NCBI RefSeq assembly: GCF_010723735.1
Contig: NZ_BLLB01000002.1
Location: forward strand, 1,550,001 to 1,614,000
Length of the DNA stretch: 64,000 bases
Source of the DNA: Mycolicibacterium hippocampi
Lineage (GTDB): Bacteria; Actinomycetota; Actinomycetes; Mycobacteriales; Mycobacteriaceae
Direction of reading: 5' to 3'
Below the pieces are notes generated by a model. That model made no database searches and was not told the origin of the DNA. It was given only the letters and a program-made list of their open reading frames with translations. Below, piece after piece: positions 56,928 through 64,000 of the stretch. The stretch's first letter is position 1. Each line of letters starts with the position of its first letter. A program made the position numbers and the translations under genes.

Positions 56928-57957
56928 ATCGAAGAAGAAGTCGCGGCGGTCACTGGAGGACCGCAACAAGGTCGGGTTCGGCCTCCTCGCGATCATCGTG
57001 GTGAGCGTGCTTGTCGGGGCGTTGCTGTTGGTGCAGGCCGCCGACGTCGGTTACCGCCACTACACGGCGCAGTTCCTCCAGGCGGCTGCGCTGCGACCGG
57101 GTAATCCGGTCACCGTCGCCGGGATTCCGGTCGGTGAGGTGACGAGCATGGAGTTGGCGGGGGACCACGTCAAGGCCGGTCTCAAGGTGCGCAATGACGT
57201 CGAACTCGGCGCGGACTCCCGGGCGATCATCAAGGTCACCACCATTCTCGGTTCGCGCTACCTGTCACTGCAGCCCGCCGGCGGGGGCTCGCTGCCCGAC
57301 GGCAGGTTCGATCTCGCCCACACCGAGGTCCCCTACGATCTGCAGGAGGCCCTGGCAGACGTCACGACCACCTACGAACAGGTCGATACCGACCAGTTCG
57401 CCGAGACGCTCGGAATCCTCGGCGAGCAGTTGCAGGGGCTGCCACCGGTGGTCCCGCAGGCGCTGGAGAACACCCATACACTGTCGACGATCGTCGCCGA
57501 CCGCCGCGACCAACTCGGCTCGTTGCTGGAAACCACGGAACTGGTCAGCACCACACTGCGCCGTCAGCAGGCGAATATCGCCAGCATGGTCCGGCAGGGT
57601 AACGATCTGTTGGGCGAGTTCGTGATGCGGCGGGCATCTTTCCACGCCATGATGAACGCGATCACCAATCTTGTTGAGACGCTGAGCAATATCGTGATCG
57701 ATGACCGTCACGAGCTGGAGGGGCTCCTGGTCGATGTCCGGGAGCTCTCCGACATGCTCGGCCAGAACGACGCGATGCTGCGCAGTGTCCTGCAGTCGGC
57801 CCCGCTGGCGTTGCGCGGCCTGGCCAACGCCACCGGTTCGGGCAACGCGGTCGATTTCAACGCCGCCAACGGATTGCTCGTCGATTCGTGGATGTGCGCG
57901 ATCAGCGGCCGGGCCAAACAATTCGACATGATCGAGTACTTCAAGGACTGCAAATGA
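56920..57957 (+). CDS. MCE-family protein C
   Basis: A 345-residue MCE protein. ATG 56920 starts MAESKKKSRRSLEDRNKVG, a basic lead-in, then the helix LLAIIVVSVLVGALLLV. The MCE domain contains LRPGNPVTVAGIPVGEVTSM, and the C-terminal part includes NLVETLSNIVIDDRHELEGL and ends in the Cys-bearing SWMCAISGRAKQFDMIEYFK. Overlaps mceB and mceD. One of six subunits expected to form a hetero-hexamer. Confidence 0.93.
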   Translation: MAESKKKSRRSLEDRNKVGFGLLAIIVVSVLVGALLLVQAADVGYRHYTAQFLQAAALRPGNPVTVAGIPVGEVTSMELAGDHVKAGLKVRNDVELGADSRAIIKVTTILGSRYLSLQPAGGGSLPDGRFDLAHTEVPYDLQEALADVTTTYEQVDTDQFAETLGILGEQLQGLPPVVPQALENTHTLSTIVADRRDQLGSLLETTELVSTTLRRQQANIASMVRQGNDLLGEFVMRRASFHAMMNAITNLVETLSNIVIDDRHELEGLLVDVRELSDMLGQNDAMLRSVLQSAPLALRGLANATGSGNAVDFNAANGLLVDSWMCAISGRAKQFDMIEYFKDCK

Positions 57958-59072
57958 TGAGCGTCAGAACACGGCTGGTGGCACTGTTCGCCACGGCAGT
58001 GGTGGTCGCCACCGGCGTTGCTGCAGTCGGATGGTCCGTGGTGTCGGACCGGCTCGACACCATCTCGGTGACCGCGCAGTTCGACAATGTGGCTGGACTC
58101 TATGAGGGCAATACCGTTGCGGTACTGGGAATGCCGGTGGGACAGGTCACCAAGATCGTCGCGAAGGGTGGCTACGTAGAGGTTGAGTTCACCGTTGACG
58201 GTGACGTCCAGGTGCCTGCTGATGTCCAGGCGGTGACCATCTCGAACTCGATTCTGACCGACCGGCAGATCGAACTGACACCGCCCTACCGGGGCGGGCC
58301 GACCTTGCAGCACCGCGACACCATCGGCCTCAATCGCACGACCACTCCGGTCGAGTTCGCCAGGGTGCTCGACGTGCTCGACAAGCTGTCCACCTCGCTT
58401 CACGGCGACGGCCAGGGGGGCGGTCCGGTCGCCGGCGTCGTCGACGCCAGCGCCGCGATTGCCGACGGGAACGGTCAGGCGATGAAGGATGCGCTCGGCG
58501 AGCTGTCCGAAGCTCTGCGGCTGAGCTCAGATCGAGGCGCGATGACCCGGGACCAGCTGAGTGCGGTCATCAGGAACGTCAGCACGTTGTTCGAGGCGGC
58601 GGCCAACAACGATGCCACCCTGCGGGAATTCGGCTCGCATGTGAGGCAACTCAGTCAGGTACTCGCCGACGAGAACTTCGGTACCGGGACGACCGGAAAG
58701 AAGATCGATGACGTGGTCAACCAGTTGGGTGAGGTGCTGGTCACCCACCGGGATGCAATCAAGCAGATTGTCGCCAACGGCGACATGGCGTTGAACACGA
58801 CGGTGGACCATCGGCGGGATCTCGCAGAGCTCCTCGACCTGGCTCCGATGACACTGGACAACATCTACAACGCGATCGACCGGACCAACGGGGCGGTGCG
58901 CGTCCATGTGCTCACCGACAAGGTGCTGTTCGACACCCAAACGGTCAAAGAGATGTGCAACATGATGGGTTTGCGTCAGCTGGGCTGCAGTACCGGTACC
59001 CTGCAGGACTTCGGTCCCGACTTCGGTCTGAGCTACGTGCTGGACGGCCTCGCGGCGATGGGGCAGAAGTGA
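57954..59072 (+). CDS. MCE-family protein D
   Basis: A 372-residue MCE protein. N-terminal helix (VALFATAVVVATGVAAVGW), MCE domain (FDNVAGLYEGNTVAVLGMPVG, about 45-125) and a helical region (VHVLTDKVLFDTQTVKEMCN) are evident. Two adjacent ATG codons (57954, 57957) are possible starts; the first overlaps the mceC stop. The stop overlaps the ATG of mceE (TGATG). Confidence 0.93.
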   Translation: MMSVRTRLVALFATAVVVATGVAAVGWSVVSDRLDTISVTAQFDNVAGLYEGNTVAVLGMPVGQVTKIVAKGGYVEVEFTVDGDVQVPADVQAVTISNSILTDRQIELTPPYRGGPTLQHRDTIGLNRTTTPVEFARVLDVLDKLSTSLHGDGQGGGPVAGVVDASAAIADGNGQAMKDALGELSEALRLSSDRGAMTRDQLSAVIRNVSTLFEAAANNDATLREFGSHVRQLSQVLADENFGTGTTGKKIDDVVNQLGEVLVTHRDAIKQIVANGDMALNTTVDHRRDLAELLDLAPMTLDNIYNAIDRTNGAVRVHVLTDKVLFDTQTVKEMCNMMGLRQLGCSTGTLQDFGPDFGLSYVLDGLAAMGQK

Positions 59073-60412
59073 TGGCCCACCCCAGAAAGTCTGTCGCCAC
59101 ACTGGCACTCGCCGCCTGCGTCTCGATAACAGGCTGTGCGACAGAGGGATTGGCCAGCCTGCCGCTACCGGCACCCGGCGGGGGTTCGGATGGCTTCATG
59201 TTGACAGCGGTGTTCTCGAACGCGCTGAACCTGCCGGCGATGGCGAAGGTCAGGCTTGCCGGGGCCGATATCGGACAACTGGAGTCGATGGAGGCCCGCA
59301 ACTACACCGCGGTGACGACGCTGCGCATCAGGGACGGGGTGCAGTTGCCGCAGGGCAGTACCGCCGAGTTGCGTTCGGCAACCCCGCTGGGGGACGTGTT
59401 CGTCTCGATCCGGCCTCCGGATGCGGTGCCGGCGGGTACGCCATTGCTCGGGGACGGCGACACCATACCGATCGAATCCACCACTGCGGCAGCGACTGTC
59501 GAGTCTGTGTTGAGCTCCGCGGCGATCCTGGTGAACGGCGGTGCGGTGCGGAACTTCACCAACATCATCAACGGTCTGGGTCGTGCCACCGGTGATCAGG
59601 GCCAGGCATTCGGTGACCTGATCCGCAAGACCAACCACACCCTGGGGACGCTGAACAATCGGTCCGACCAGATCGCCACCTCGCTGACCGAGACCTCGCG
59701 GCTGGTCGAACAGCTGGAGGCCAAGAACGACGATCTCGGCGAGTTGATGGAGCAGGCCGGCCCGGCCACCGAGACCCTGGCCGCCCACACCAACGAGATC
59801 ACCGATCTGGTCCTGCAGATCGGCGACACCGCTGGGCAGTTGAGGAAGTTCCCGTCGATCGGGGGGACCGACACCAGCGGTCGAAGTGTCATCGCGGACG
59901 CCAACACGATCGCCGAGGCGTGGAACGACGTGGTGCTGACTCCCGATGCGACGCTCTACGCGCTGAACCGGTTGATGCCGCCGTTCGTCAAGTCGACAAC
60001 GAGCAATGCGATTGCGGTGCGGGCCAGCATCGATCGGTTGGTGCTCGGATCGATTCCCGATATCGGGTTTGCCGGGGACACCGGTCTGCACGGGCCCAAG
60101 CGCTACAACTGGCATCAGCTCGTCGGGTCGATTCAGTACACCCTCTTCCGGTTGCAGGAGCGGATCGTGGGGAAGGGACCCGGCGTGCCGCAGTTGCCGG
60201 TGATGCCGAGCCTCACCGACCCAGGGCAGATCGTGACCGCCCCGGGCCCCGCGGCGCCGGCCCCGCCACCACCCCCGGGGGCGGTACCGCAGGCGCCACC
60301 GGCATCGGTATGGACTCCGCCGCCGACACCCGCGTCGCAGGCACCTCCGGGACCTGGGGTGCCGGCGCCGCCGGTTTCCGCGCCGGTGCTGCCGGCTGAG
60401 GCACCGCGATGA
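59072..60412 (+). CDS. MCE-family lipoprotein E
   Basis: A 446-residue MCE lipoprotein: signal sequence with lipobox SITGC (Cys about residue 22), then the MCE domain (NALNLPAMAKVRLAGADIGQL). The helical part contains AGPATETLAAHTNEITDL and the family C-terminal block GPKRYNWHQLVGSIQ. From about residue 385 the tail is Pro/Ala-rich. MceE proteins are the lipidated member of the complex. ATG 59072 overlaps the mceD stop; the stop overlaps mceF. Confidence 0.94.
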   Translation: MAHPRKSVATLALAACVSITGCATEGLASLPLPAPGGGSDGFMLTAVFSNALNLPAMAKVRLAGADIGQLESMEARNYTAVTTLRIRDGVQLPQGSTAELRSATPLGDVFVSIRPPDAVPAGTPLLGDGDTIPIESTTAAATVESVLSSAAILVNGGAVRNFTNIINGLGRATGDQGQAFGDLIRKTNHTLGTLNNRSDQIATSLTETSRLVEQLEAKNDDLGELMEQAGPATETLAAHTNEITDLVLQIGDTAGQLRKFPSIGGTDTSGRSVIADANTIAEAWNDVVLTPDATLYALNRLMPPFVKSTTSNAIAVRASIDRLVLGSIPDIGFAGDTGLHGPKRYNWHQLVGSIQYTLFRLQERIVGKGPGVPQLPVMPSLTDPGQIVTAPGPAAPAPPPPPGAVPQAPPASVWTPPPTPASQAPPGPGVPAPPVSAPVLPAEAPR

Positions 60413-61659
60413 TCGGCGTCGTAGCGGACCGCATCGTCGGGATCGTCCGCATGGGCCACCGGCGCCGGGCCTGGTTGTCGGCGGGCGCCCTGCTGCTGAC
60501 CTTGGTCGTGGCGAGCGGATACCTGTTCATCGGTGCGCTGCAAGTCAACCCGGTAGCGTCGAGCTACCGGGTGACGGTGACGCTGCCGGAATCCGGGGGA
60601 CTGCTGCCGAATCAGAACGTGACATTGCGCGGCGTCCCGATCGGCCGGGTCGAACGCCTGGACATCACTCCCGGGGGTGTCAACGCGGTCGTGACGGTCG
60701 ATTCGACGGTTGCGGTCCCGGCGTCGAGCGAGGTGCGGGTGTCCGGGCTGTCACCGGCCGGTGAGCAGTACATCGACTTCGTCGCCGCCAGCGGCGAGGG
60801 GCCGTATCTGAGTGACGGAAGCGTGGTGGCCGAGGCGGACACCACGGTGCCGGTGAGTCTGGCGACGCTGCTCGCGAACGCCGATGGTGCGCTCGCGCAG
60901 GTGGATACGGCCAAACTCGAGCTCATCAGGGAAGAGCTCAGCATGAGCGATGCCGGACCGCAGAAGCTCGCCGACATCATCGACGGTGGCACCTTCCTGC
61001 TGTCGACCCTCGATTCGGTGCTGCCCGAGACCACCAGCATGCTGCGCACCAGTCGAGTGGTGCTGTCCCTCGCGGCCGACAAGAACGAGGGCATCGGGGT
61101 CGCCTCGGAGAACCTCGACCAGACCTTCAACGGTGTGAACCGGATGCGCGACGGGTTCCGCAGGCTCACCAATCAGGCTCCAGAAGCGTTGACCGCCATC
61201 GACAATCTGTTCGTCGACAACTCCGACACCATGGTGCAGCTGCTGGGGAATCTGACCACCACTTCGCAGCTTCTTTATCTTCGGGTCCCTGCCTTGAACG
61301 CGTTGTTCCCCGACTACCGCACCTCGGTCCTCGATGCCATCGGCAGCATCATGCACGACAACGGACTGTGGGCCACCGGGGACATTTACCCGCGCTACAC
61401 GTGTGATTACGGAACGCCCCGTCTGCCACCGTCCTCGGCTGACTACCCGGAGCCCTTCATGTACACCTACTGTCGCGACGACCATCCCGGCGTCCTGGTC
61501 CGCGGAGCGAAGAATGCGCCCCGTCCGGCCGGCGATGACGGTGCCGGTCCGCCGCCGGGCGCCGATCTGGGCCGCACCACCGATCCCACACCACAAGGGC
61601 GGTACACGATCCCGACACCGTACGGCGGTCCGACACTGCCTATCGAGCCGCCCCGATGA
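60409..61659 (+). CDS. MCE-family protein F
   Basis: A 416-residue MCE protein, last of the six. N-terminal helix (WLSAGALLLTLVVASGYLF), MCE domain (LPNQNVTLRGVPIGRVERL, about 65-145), helical part (GGTFLLSTLDSVLPETTSML) and the C-terminal GDIYPRYTCDYGTPRLPP block typical of MceF. The final 60 residues are Pro/Gly-rich. It overlaps mceE and the following accessory gene. Confidence 0.94.
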   Translation: MIGVVADRIVGIVRMGHRRRAWLSAGALLLTLVVASGYLFIGALQVNPVASSYRVTVTLPESGGLLPNQNVTLRGVPIGRVERLDITPGGVNAVVTVDSTVAVPASSEVRVSGLSPAGEQYIDFVAASGEGPYLSDGSVVAEADTTVPVSLATLLANADGALAQVDTAKLELIREELSMSDAGPQKLADIIDGGTFLLSTLDSVLPETTSMLRTSRVVLSLAADKNEGIGVASENLDQTFNGVNRMRDGFRRLTNQAPEALTAIDNLFVDNSDTMVQLLGNLTTTSQLLYLRVPALNALFPDYRTSVLDAIGSIMHDNGLWATGDIYPRYTCDYGTPRLPPSSADYPEPFMYTYCRDDHPGVLVRGAKNAPRPAGDDGAGPPPGADLGRTTDPTPQGRYTIPTPYGGPTLPIEPPR

Positions 61660-62297
61660 AACCCGACGAAGGAAGTCGCCACGAGATGAATGTGTCTGTC
61701 GAGAATGACCGGAAACTCCAAGACGAGACATCCGATTCCGCACCCGATACCGAGGTCGGCGACGACGGAACCGACGACGGCAGTGACGGTGCGGAAAGTG
61801 TTGCAGCCGAGCGTAGGCCGTGGCGGCGTCGTCTGGTCTTCGCGGCGGTGGCGGTACTGATCGTCGGCGGATTTGCGACGTCGGGATTCTTGGGGTGGCA
61901 ACTGTGGCAGGACCGGCAGGTGGCACGTGCCGGGGAGCAGGCGCAGGCGGCTGCGGTCGAGTACGCGCAGGTACTGACGAGCATCGACTCCGCCAGGGTC
62001 GACGAGAACTTCGACCGGGTGCTCGACGGCGCGACCGGTGAGTTCAAGGACATGTACTCCGAGTCCAGTGTGGAGTTGCGGCAGTTGCTCATCGACAACG
62101 AGGCGGCCGCGCACGGCGTCGTCGTCGAGTCAGCTGTGCAATCGGCGACGACGGACGAAGTGGTGGTGTTGCTGTTCGTCGACCAGTCGGTGTCCAACTC
62201 TTCGATTCCCGACCCGCGTATCGATCGAAGCAGGATAAAGATGACAATGGAGTTCGTCGACGAGCGTTGGCGTGCAAGCAAAGTCGAGCTTCCCTGA
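61656..62297 (+). CDS. Mce-associated membrane protein
   Basis: A 213-residue protein with an acidic cytoplasmic N-terminus (about 1-55, many Asp/Glu), one membrane helix (LVFAAVAVLIVGGFATSGFLGW) and an exported NTF2/SnoaL-like domain ending MTMEFVDERWRASKVELP. Mce-associated proteins of this type accompany most mce operons and aid stability or substrate flow. ATG 61656 overlaps the mceF stop; ATG 61686 is an alternative. Confidence 0.9.
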   Translation: MKPDEGSRHEMNVSVENDRKLQDETSDSAPDTEVGDDGTDDGSDGAESVAAERRPWRRRLVFAAVAVLIVGGFATSGFLGWQLWQDRQVARAGEQAQAAAVEYAQVLTSIDSARVDENFDRVLDGATGEFKDMYSESSVELRQLLIDNEAAAHGVVVESAVQSATTDEVVVLLFVDQSVSNSSIPDPRIDRSRIKMTMEFVDERWRASKVELP

Positions 62298-62310
62298 GGT
62301 GGGATGGTCC

Positions 62311-63099
62311 GTGGTGCGGTTCAGTGGGATAGCGGCGGCAGTGGGGCTGGCGGCCGGCGTGATTGCGGCACCGACAGCCGCGGCATCTGCGCAGACCTTC
62401 TGTTCGGAACTCGGCGGCGCCTGGAACGGCCAGTACTGTCACACCTCGGTGCTGTCGGACCGGAAGGCGATCCGCGACATCAAGGTGGCGATCCCGGCAG
62501 AGGTCGTCGACGACCCGGTGGCCGGACCCGTGGTCCGCGACTACCTGCGCACGCTGGTGGACAACTGGCGGACCGCGGGTGCGAAGATGGTCACCGACAG
62601 TTTCGGCGAAGGCAACTACCAGATATTCCGACGTGCCGGTGCGATGACCCTGGTGTATCGCGAGACTTATCACGCTGACGGTCCCGACTTCAACAACGCC
62701 TACCGCACATTCACGTTCGACACGACCAACGGACGGCAGCTGCAGCTGGCCGATGTGGTGAAGTCGGGCCTGGATCCGTTGGTGGTGATTCCACCGCTGG
62801 CGGAGCCGTTCGTCAGGCAGGCGCTCGACGTGGCCCCGCCCCAGCACGAGCCGGGCAGCTACCCGTTCGTCGTCGACCGTTGGACGCCGGACAACGTGTA
62901 CTCCGGCGGTTACAAGGCCTGGGCGCTGACCCCGGATGAGCTGATTCTCTACATGCCGGACTATCCCGTGGGCCGGGATTCCCCCACGAACTTCACGCCG
63001 GGGGTGATGCAGTGGTCGATGGACGGCGGGACCGTGCAGGCGCATATCCCGCTGGCTGCGCTGGCGCCGGTGCTGCGTCCAGAATTCGGCGGTTCCTGA
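62311..63099 (+). CDS. Exported mce-operon accessory protein, possible RsiV/DUF3298-like fold
   Basis: A 262-residue secreted protein from GTG 62311, with gaggtggga upstream. The signal peptide runs to about residue 28 (VGLAAGVIAAPTAAASAQ). The mature part opens TFCSELGGAWNGQYC, a Cys pair likely joined by a disulfide, then VRDYLRTLVDNWRTAG and a C-terminal domain (YRTFTFDTTNGRQLQLADVV, ALTPDELILYMPDY) reminiscent of RsiV/DUF3298 proteins. An earlier GTG at 62272 is possible. Function unknown; the place in the operon suggests a periplasmic helper. Confidence 0.75.
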   Translation: MVRFSGIAAAVGLAAGVIAAPTAAASAQTFCSELGGAWNGQYCHTSVLSDRKAIRDIKVAIPAEVVDDPVAGPVVRDYLRTLVDNWRTAGAKMVTDSFGEGNYQIFRRAGAMTLVYRETYHADGPDFNNAYRTFTFDTTNGRQLQLADVVKSGLDPLVVIPPLAEPFVRQALDVAPPQHEPGSYPFVVDRWTPDNVYSGGYKAWALTPDELILYMPDYPVGRDSPTNFTPGVMQWSMDGGTVQAHIPLAALAPVLRPEFGGS

Positions 63100-63101
63100 G
63101 C

Positions 63102-63701
63102 ATGTTCGGGAATCGCGCCCGCTGTATGTCGCTGGTTCTGGCGCTGCTGCTGCTGGTGGCAGCACCGGTGAGTTCGGCGGAACCCGGGCAGGACGGAGTC
63201 ACTCCGTCGCTGCCGCCGTTCACCCCGTACCCGTCGGACTGGTCGCCTGACTACACAGTGTTCCCGTATGACGTCTGGCGGTCCCGGGTGACACCTGAGC
63301 AGATCATCGCCCAGCGGGAATCCTGTCAATGGTTCAACGCCCAGTACGACCAGTTGTGGCAGCAGGCCCTTGGGTTTCAGCAATTTCTCGGAGACCACCA
63401 TGACGACTGGTCGGCGACCGGTGTCCGGGAGGCCGGTGCTTTCGTGCTCGCCAACCTCGACCAATCGGCGGCCTTCCTGAAACCGCGTGCGCACACGTTG
63501 TTCATCGTGAACTACCCGGATCTGAGCGAGTATTCGCCGTTGTTCCACGGGGACTCGATCTACCGGCTGTGGTTTCAGCTGACCCAGATCAGCGACAAGA
63601 TCGCACGGCGGGTTCCGTCGGGTCAGATCAACGCCAACACGGCGACCCTGAATGTCTACGGCAGGGCTATCCGCGATTCCGGGGTCTGCGACGGCGCTTG
63701 A
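63102..63701 (+). CDS. Exported mce-operon accessory protein, unknown function
   Basis: A 199-residue secreted protein. The signal peptide (SLVLALLLLVAAPVSSAE) ends near residue 27. The mature part begins PFTPYPSDWSPDYTVFPYDVWR and is helical (QRESCQWFNAQYDQLWQQAL), with two cysteines far apart (ESCQW and SGVCDGA) that could form a disulfide. No family was recognised. ATG 63102 lies 3 bases after the previous stop, so it is co-transcribed and closes the operon. Confidence 0.78.
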   Translation: MFGNRARCMSLVLALLLLVAAPVSSAEPGQDGVTPSLPPFTPYPSDWSPDYTVFPYDVWRSRVTPEQIIAQRESCQWFNAQYDQLWQQALGFQQFLGDHHDDWSATGVREAGAFVLANLDQSAAFLKPRAHTLFIVNYPDLSEYSPLFHGDSIYRLWFQLTQISDKIARRVPSGQINANTATLNVYGRAIRDSGVCDGA

Positions 63702-63737
63702 CTGCGGCTGTGTCCACCGGCCGAGCCGACCCGTGTC

Positions 63738-64000
63738 TTACCGCCCTGTGGGCCTCGGCCGCGGCGGGGACATCCTGGCCGGCTTCGGTCGTGGCGCATC
63801 CGTCCACGGACGCATCGCCGCCATCGTCTCACCCCGCAGTTCAATGGTGATCGTCTCACCGGCCTCGATGCGGTCGAGTAGTCGTCCGGTGCGCCTGCGA
63901 AACTCGTCGAGCGACACCGGGATCAGCCTGTGGTGGCGATCGTGCGCGGCCTGTAGACGCGCGACCGGCCGCCCACGCCTCAACACGTTGAACGAATCTC
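63738..64000 (-). CDS. Phd/YefM-like antitoxin-type protein, 5' end cut off
   Basis: The frame has no stop up to the right edge and enters from outside, so the start is not in the window. The visible end carries IPVSLDEFRRRTGRLLDRIE, AGETITIELRGETMAAMRP, the Phd-type beta-hairpin pattern. Upstream, NVLRRGRPVARL resembles the end of another Phd unit, so the gene may hold two such domains. GTG 63986 could instead start an 82-residue protein. No toxin gene is visible in this window. Confidence 0.6.
   Translation of the reverse strand, partial: DSFNVLRRGRPVARLQAAHDRHHRLIPVSLDEFRRRTGRLLDRIEAGETITIELRGETMAAMRPWTDAPRPKPARMSPPRPRPTGR

Noticed and set aside
1..64000. tRNA, rRNA, CRISPR array, prophage
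   Set aside because: No cloverleaf-like segment, no regularly spaced repeats and no phage structural genes were recognised by eye; a tRNAscan or CRISPR search could still be run.

Overview
The window is GC-rich chromosomal DNA from an actinomycete, almost certainly a fast-growing mycobacterium (Mycolicibacterium type). The evidence is gene order and protein identity. Positions 1-47.5 kb follow the Mycobacterium tuberculosis block Rv0524-Rv0551c: hemL, a phosphatase, a TlpA/CcdA/ResB/CcsB cytochrome c system, a MinD-like ATPase, menA, an MTA phosphorylase, galE3-like, menE, menB and fadD8. Accessory genes interrupt this order. The right end carries a complete mce operon, also typical of mycobacteria. 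No tRNA, rRNA or CRISPR array was seen, and no gene-free stretch exceeds 300 bases.

Layout. 1-0.8 kb: two deazaflavin (F420)-type nitroreductase-fold genes, back to back. 0.8-8 kb: hemL and a tightly overlapping cytochrome c maturation operon ending in a MinD-like ATPase. 8-9 kb: small membrane proteins and a SnoaL-like protein. 9-14.1 kb (minus): a MoxR/DUF58/VWA operon. 14.1-22.2 kb: menA, an extra Emb-like arabinosyltransferase, then an MTA phosphorylase-epimerase-hydrolase operon and a nitronate monooxygenase-like gene. 22.2-24 kb: a two-component system. 24-27.6 kb: a five-gene overlapping operon (GT2, DUF2064, methyltransferase, molybdenum-cofactor membrane oxidoreductase, membrane protein). 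27.5-37.5 kb: the rest of the menaquinone region (menE, menB), mixed with a PPOX protein, a glyoxalase-like protein, an acyl-CoA ligase/SDR pair, and an SDR divergent from an AraC regulator. 37.5-40 kb: a HAD hydrolase, an internally deleted glycosyltransferase, a PIG-L deacetylase and a methyltransferase. 40-47.5 kb: an ECF42-type sigma factor, a frameshifted phosphotransferase, an MFS/GntR pair, an HNH (13E12-type) protein and fadD8. 47.6-48.9 kb: an IS30-family element with a frameshifted transposase. 48.9-49.4 kb: a DGPF/YCII protein. 49.5-63.7 kb: two MpaB/DUF2236 oxygenase-like genes, a TetR regulator, then yrbE-yrbE-mceABCDEF with three accessory genes. The window ends in a partial Phd-like antitoxin gene.

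How it works together. The 0.8-8 kb block supports tetrapyrrole synthesis and haem attachment to exported cytochromes. menA/menE/menB make menaquinone for the same respiratory chain. The most striking regulatory signal is at 51.6-52.4 kb. Two near-identical 38-bp palindromic sites in inverted orientation flank the TetR gene, one at the promoter of the divergent MpaB-like genes and one upstream of the mce operon. This suggests one TetR-controlled uptake-plus-oxidation module. Other notable signals are a large palindrome inside the resB reading frame, a KstR-consensus palindrome before fadD8, a possible AUA start for menE, and several decayed genes (GT2, phosphotransferase, IS30 transposase).
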